This document shows positions 34,651-36,588 of a DNA stretch of 36,588 nt, one piece after another. The stretch's first letter is position 1; every line of letters begins with the position of its first letter. The notes beneath the pieces are model-generated. The model searched no databases and had not been told where the DNA came from. It saw nothing but the letters and a program-made list of their open reading frames with translations. The position numbers and the translations under genes are program-made. The stretch is from Chloroflexota bacterium (GTDB lineage Bacteria > Chloroflexota > Chloroflexia > Chloroflexales > Roseiflexaceae): positions 1 through 36,588 of the forward strand of contig JAGWYG010000026.1 in the NCBI GenBank assembly GCA_018969485.1, written 5' to 3'.

Positions 34651-34834
34651 GACACCCGGGTGCGGCTGTGCGGCATGGTGTGCAATCGGTGGCCATCGCT
34701 ACCGTCCGGCATCGATCGCTGGTCTCGGGGATCGCTCCCCATCATCATAGCATCATAGCATCGTTGCGCCGTCATGGCTGCGGTGGCGCTGCGGCAGGGG
34801 CACAGGCCACCGCCGACAGCGCCATGCGCTCCGC
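34651..34834. other. 184-bp gap with possible promoter for the TVP38 gene run
   Basis: The only gap above 100 bp inside the module. The minus strand has two TATGAT elements (34744-34749 and 34752-34757) within an 8-bp direct repeat, but no good -35 at the right distance. GGGGA-TCGC-TCCCC near 34727-34740 forms a small 5-bp hairpin. A local AT-rich promoter here is possible; alternatively the transcript comes through from the oxidoreductase. Confidence 0.35.
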
Positions 34835-36280
34835 TCAGAATCCATCGGCAGGATGCTCCGCCGGCGCGATCGGGCGCGCCCAGCGATAGCGGAGATACGC
34901 CACCAGTTCGCCGCGCAGCGCGGGCAGCGTCTCGCGCAGAAAGGCGTCTGCCACCTTCTGGATGCCGCTGGAGAACGTCGGGTACGGATAGACCACCCGA
35001 TACAGCGCATAGAGCGAGCTACCCTGCTGGATCGCCAATGTGAACAGCGAGATCATCTCCGAGGCCCGCGGCGCCACGATCGTCACGCCGAGGATCACGC
35101 CCGTCAGCCGCACGGCATCCACGATGATCACGCCGCGCTGCATATCATCGGTGTACCCGCGGTCGGTCTGCGCGGCCAGGTCGACGCGGATGCGCCTCAC
35201 CAGCGCCGGATGGTAGCGCGCCGCGATCTGCCGCTGATCCATCCCGGCCGTCGCGACCTCGGGGTCGGCAAATGTCGCGCTCGGGTAGCAGGGTTCTGGT
35301 GCGCGGACGGGCAACCAGGGGAACGCGATCTGCTGTACCACGCGCCGGCCCTGGGCGTTGGCCGAATGGGTGAACGCCGAGGTCGTCGTCGCGTCGCCGA
35401 CGGCATAGATGCCGGACGCGCTCGTGCGCCCGGCGCGGTCGGTGACGATGCCGCCATGCGGTGAATACCGCACCCCGGCCGCCGCCAGGCCCAGGTCCTC
35501 GAGATTGCGCACGCGCCCCACCGCGACCAGCACATAGTCCACCTCCGCCAGTGGCGTGACCTGGCCGTCCCGCTCGATCCACAGGGTCTCGCTCGCCTCG
35601 GTGTAGGAGTGGACGCCCGCACCGACATGGACGCCGACCCCCCGGTCGCGCAGCGACGCCGCCACGATGGCCGCCGCGTCGGGCAGGTGGCGGGCGAGCA
35701 CGCGCGGCCCCCTGTCGACGATGCTCACCTGGCTGCCGAGCTTGCGCATGGCGAAGGCCAGTTCGACGCCGATCACGCCGCCGCCGATGATGGCGAGATG
35801 GTGCGGCGCCTGCGGTAGCTCGAAGATGCTCTCGCTGGTGAGCATGCGCGCGGCGGGCAGGCCGGGGATGGTGATCATGCGTGGCCGTGCCCCGGTGGCG
35901 ATGACGATGTGCCGCGCGCTGAGCGTGCGCTCGCCACCCTCCGGCAGGGCCACGACGACGCGCTGCGCGCCGGCGAGCCGCGCCCGGCCGGTGATCAGGC
36001 TCAGGTGCCCGATCGCGCCAACCTCGGCGGTCTCGCGCGCGCGCAGGGCATCGCGCTTGCGGCGTACCTCGGCCAGGGCGCCACCGGGATCATGTGCGCC
36101 GCGCACCTCGGCCTGGCGGATGAGGGTCTTCGATGGAATGCAGCCAACGTTGGTGCAGTCGCCGCCGACATGCCGCGCTTCGATCAGGACGACCGGCCTG
36201 CCGAGGCTGGCCAGGCCGACGGCGACGGTCAAGCCGCCCGAGCCGGCTCCGATCACGATGGTGTGAACGCTGTCGCGCAC
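34835..36280 (-). CDS. MerA-like pyridine nucleotide-disulfide oxidoreductase
   Basis: 481 aa. N-terminal FAD motif IVIGAGSGGLTVAVGLA, redox disulfide Cys42/Cys47 in GGDCTNVGCIPSK, NAD(P)H motif IIGGGVIGVELAFAM, and GIYAVGDATTT. The dimer domain carries PYPTFSSGIQKVADAF where lipoamide dehydrogenase has HPTLSE; the catalytic His is replaced by Tyr, as in mercuric reductase. The MerA C-terminal Cys pair is missing. GTG at 36280 has AGGAG 8 bp upstream; GTG at 36307 lacks one. Fusions of TVP38 proteins with such flavoproteins are known in other phyla, supporting a link to the neighbouring TVP38 genes. Substrate unknown. Confidence 0.9.
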   Translation of the reverse strand: MRDSVHTIVIGAGSGGLTVAVGLASLGRPVVLIEARHVGGDCTNVGCIPSKTLIRQAEVRGAHDPGGALAEVRRKRDALRARETAEVGAIGHLSLITGRARLAGAQRVVVALPEGGERTLSARHIVIATGARPRMITIPGLPAARMLTSESIFELPQAPHHLAIIGGGVIGVELAFAMRKLGSQVSIVDRGPRVLARHLPDAAAIVAASLRDRGVGVHVGAGVHSYTEASETLWIERDGQVTPLAEVDYVLVAVGRVRNLEDLGLAAAGVRYSPHGGIVTDRAGRTSASGIYAVGDATTTSAFTHSANAQGRRVVQQIAFPWLPVRAPEPCYPSATFADPEVATAGMDQRQIAARYHPALVRRIRVDLAAQTDRGYTDDMQRGVIIVDAVRLTGVILGVTIVAPRASEMISLFTLAIQQGSSLYALYRVVYPYPTFSSGIQKVADAFLRETLPALRGELVAYLRYRWARPIAPAEHPADGF

Positions 36281-36343
36281 GCCCGACGCTCCTGTCTGCC
36301 TCGCCACGCTTCACGATGGCTTCATTGTAGCCGCTTTCGGATG

Positions 36344-36588
36344 TCACACGAAGGCACGAAGATACGAAGATGTGAGTATCACACGAAGACACGAAGATGT
36401 GAGTATCACACGAAGACACAAAGATGTGAGTATCACACGAAGACACGAAGATGTGAGTATCACACGAAGACACGAAGACACGAAGATGTGAGTATCACAC
36501 GAAGACACGAAGATACGAAGATGTGAGTATCACACGAAGACACGAAGATACGAAGATGTGAGTATCACACGAAGACACGAAGATACGA
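36344..36588. repeat. 27/35-bp tandem repeat array with palindromic junctions
   Basis: Seven full units and one partial begin with TCACACGAAG at 36344, 36379, 36406, 36433, 36460, 36495, 36530 and 36565. Units are 27 bp or 35 bp; the longer form has an extra 8-bp ACGAAG-type insert. Each junction carries TGTGA-GTA-TCACA, a perfect 5-bp inverted repeat. The array runs off the right edge. Its strand composition (purine-rich GAAG) is unlike the surroundings. It reads as open frames on both strands only because of periodicity. It lies upstream of the MerA-like gene, whose possible -10 TACAAT (36324-36329) is adjacent. Confidence 0.9.

Noticed and set aside
34835-36280. Mercury-resistance gene merA
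   Set aside because: The C-terminal Cys pair and heavy-metal domain are missing and no merR/merT/merP are nearby.
36090-36526. Open frames on both strands through the terminal repeat
   Set aside because: Repeat units of 27 bp avoid stops in several frames; the peptides are just SSCDTHIFV- or YHTKTRRCE-type echoes.
36344-36588. CRISPR array
   Set aside because: Units are contiguous with no unique spacers, and the length difference is an internal 8-bp duplication.

Overview
This is a GC-rich bacterial chromosomal window, about 36.6 kb. The gene content points to a member of the Chloroflexota, probably class Chloroflexia near Roseiflexus/Kouleothrix. The pointers are a LysW-dependent amino-acid cluster, an elongation factor P with the loop PGNWRAF, a fused aldolase/short-chain dehydrogenase, and a Ser/Thr kinase with a low-complexity Pro/Ala/Thr stalk. 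The taxon is inferred from gene content, not from an rRNA gene. I found no rRNA or tRNA genes, CRISPR array, origin or intact insertion sequence.

Layout. (1) 1-1463, minus: a membrane Ser/Thr kinase cut by the left edge, then about 950 bp without genes. (2) 2411-4698: modB-modA (minus) divergent from a PadR-type regulator (plus), with a perfect inverted repeat between them; modC is absent. (3) 4847-6157, plus: a GH8 glucanase. (4) 6216-8713, minus: a two-DUF305 metal-binding lipoprotein and an OmpR-type two-component system. (5) 8812-14815, minus: a tightly packed six-gene operon (RibD-type reductase, RidA-like protein, creatininase-family hydrolase, cytosine-deaminase-like amidohydrolase, GlcD-type FAD oxidase, MFS transporter) that looks like an uncharacterised N-heterocycle or amide pathway. 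A transposase remnant lies upstream of its promoter. (6) 15311-19317, plus: a winged-helix protein, efp with a structured leader, and a bifunctional aldolase/dehydrogenase. (7) 19440-25016, minus: a LysW lysine/ornithine biosynthesis operon (lysW-lysX-lysY-[chrA-chrA]-lysZ-lysJ) preceded by a strong promoter, a 20-residue Arg/Lys-rich leader peptide, and mutually exclusive antiterminator and terminator structures. (8) 25067-36280, minus: an eleven-gene membrane/lipid-looking module. It contains a MerA-like flavoprotein, two TVP38/TMEM64 proteins flanking a CDP-alcohol phosphatidyltransferase, a four-gene YnjBCD-type ABC importer, a YdjM-like membrane protein, a duplicated SDR fusion and an FMO-type flavoprotein. 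(9) 36344-36588: a 27/35-bp tandem repeat running off the right edge.

Two signals stand out. The first is the complete leader-peptide attenuator in front of lysW; both alternative RNA structures can be drawn from the sequence, and the leader ORF is a good match to the end products. The second is the eleven-gene module. Its core (two TVP38 proteins, a CDP-alcohol phosphatidyltransferase and a YnjBCD-type ABC importer) matches the family content of the poorly understood ydjXYZ-ynjABCDEF region of Escherichia coli, here with lipid- and redox-type enzymes added.

Most minus-strand genes overlap their neighbours by ATGA/GTGA junctions, so translational coupling is widespread. Start codons were chosen by Shine-Dalgarno match, signal peptide or family N-terminus. 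All family calls are by eye and no database search was run.
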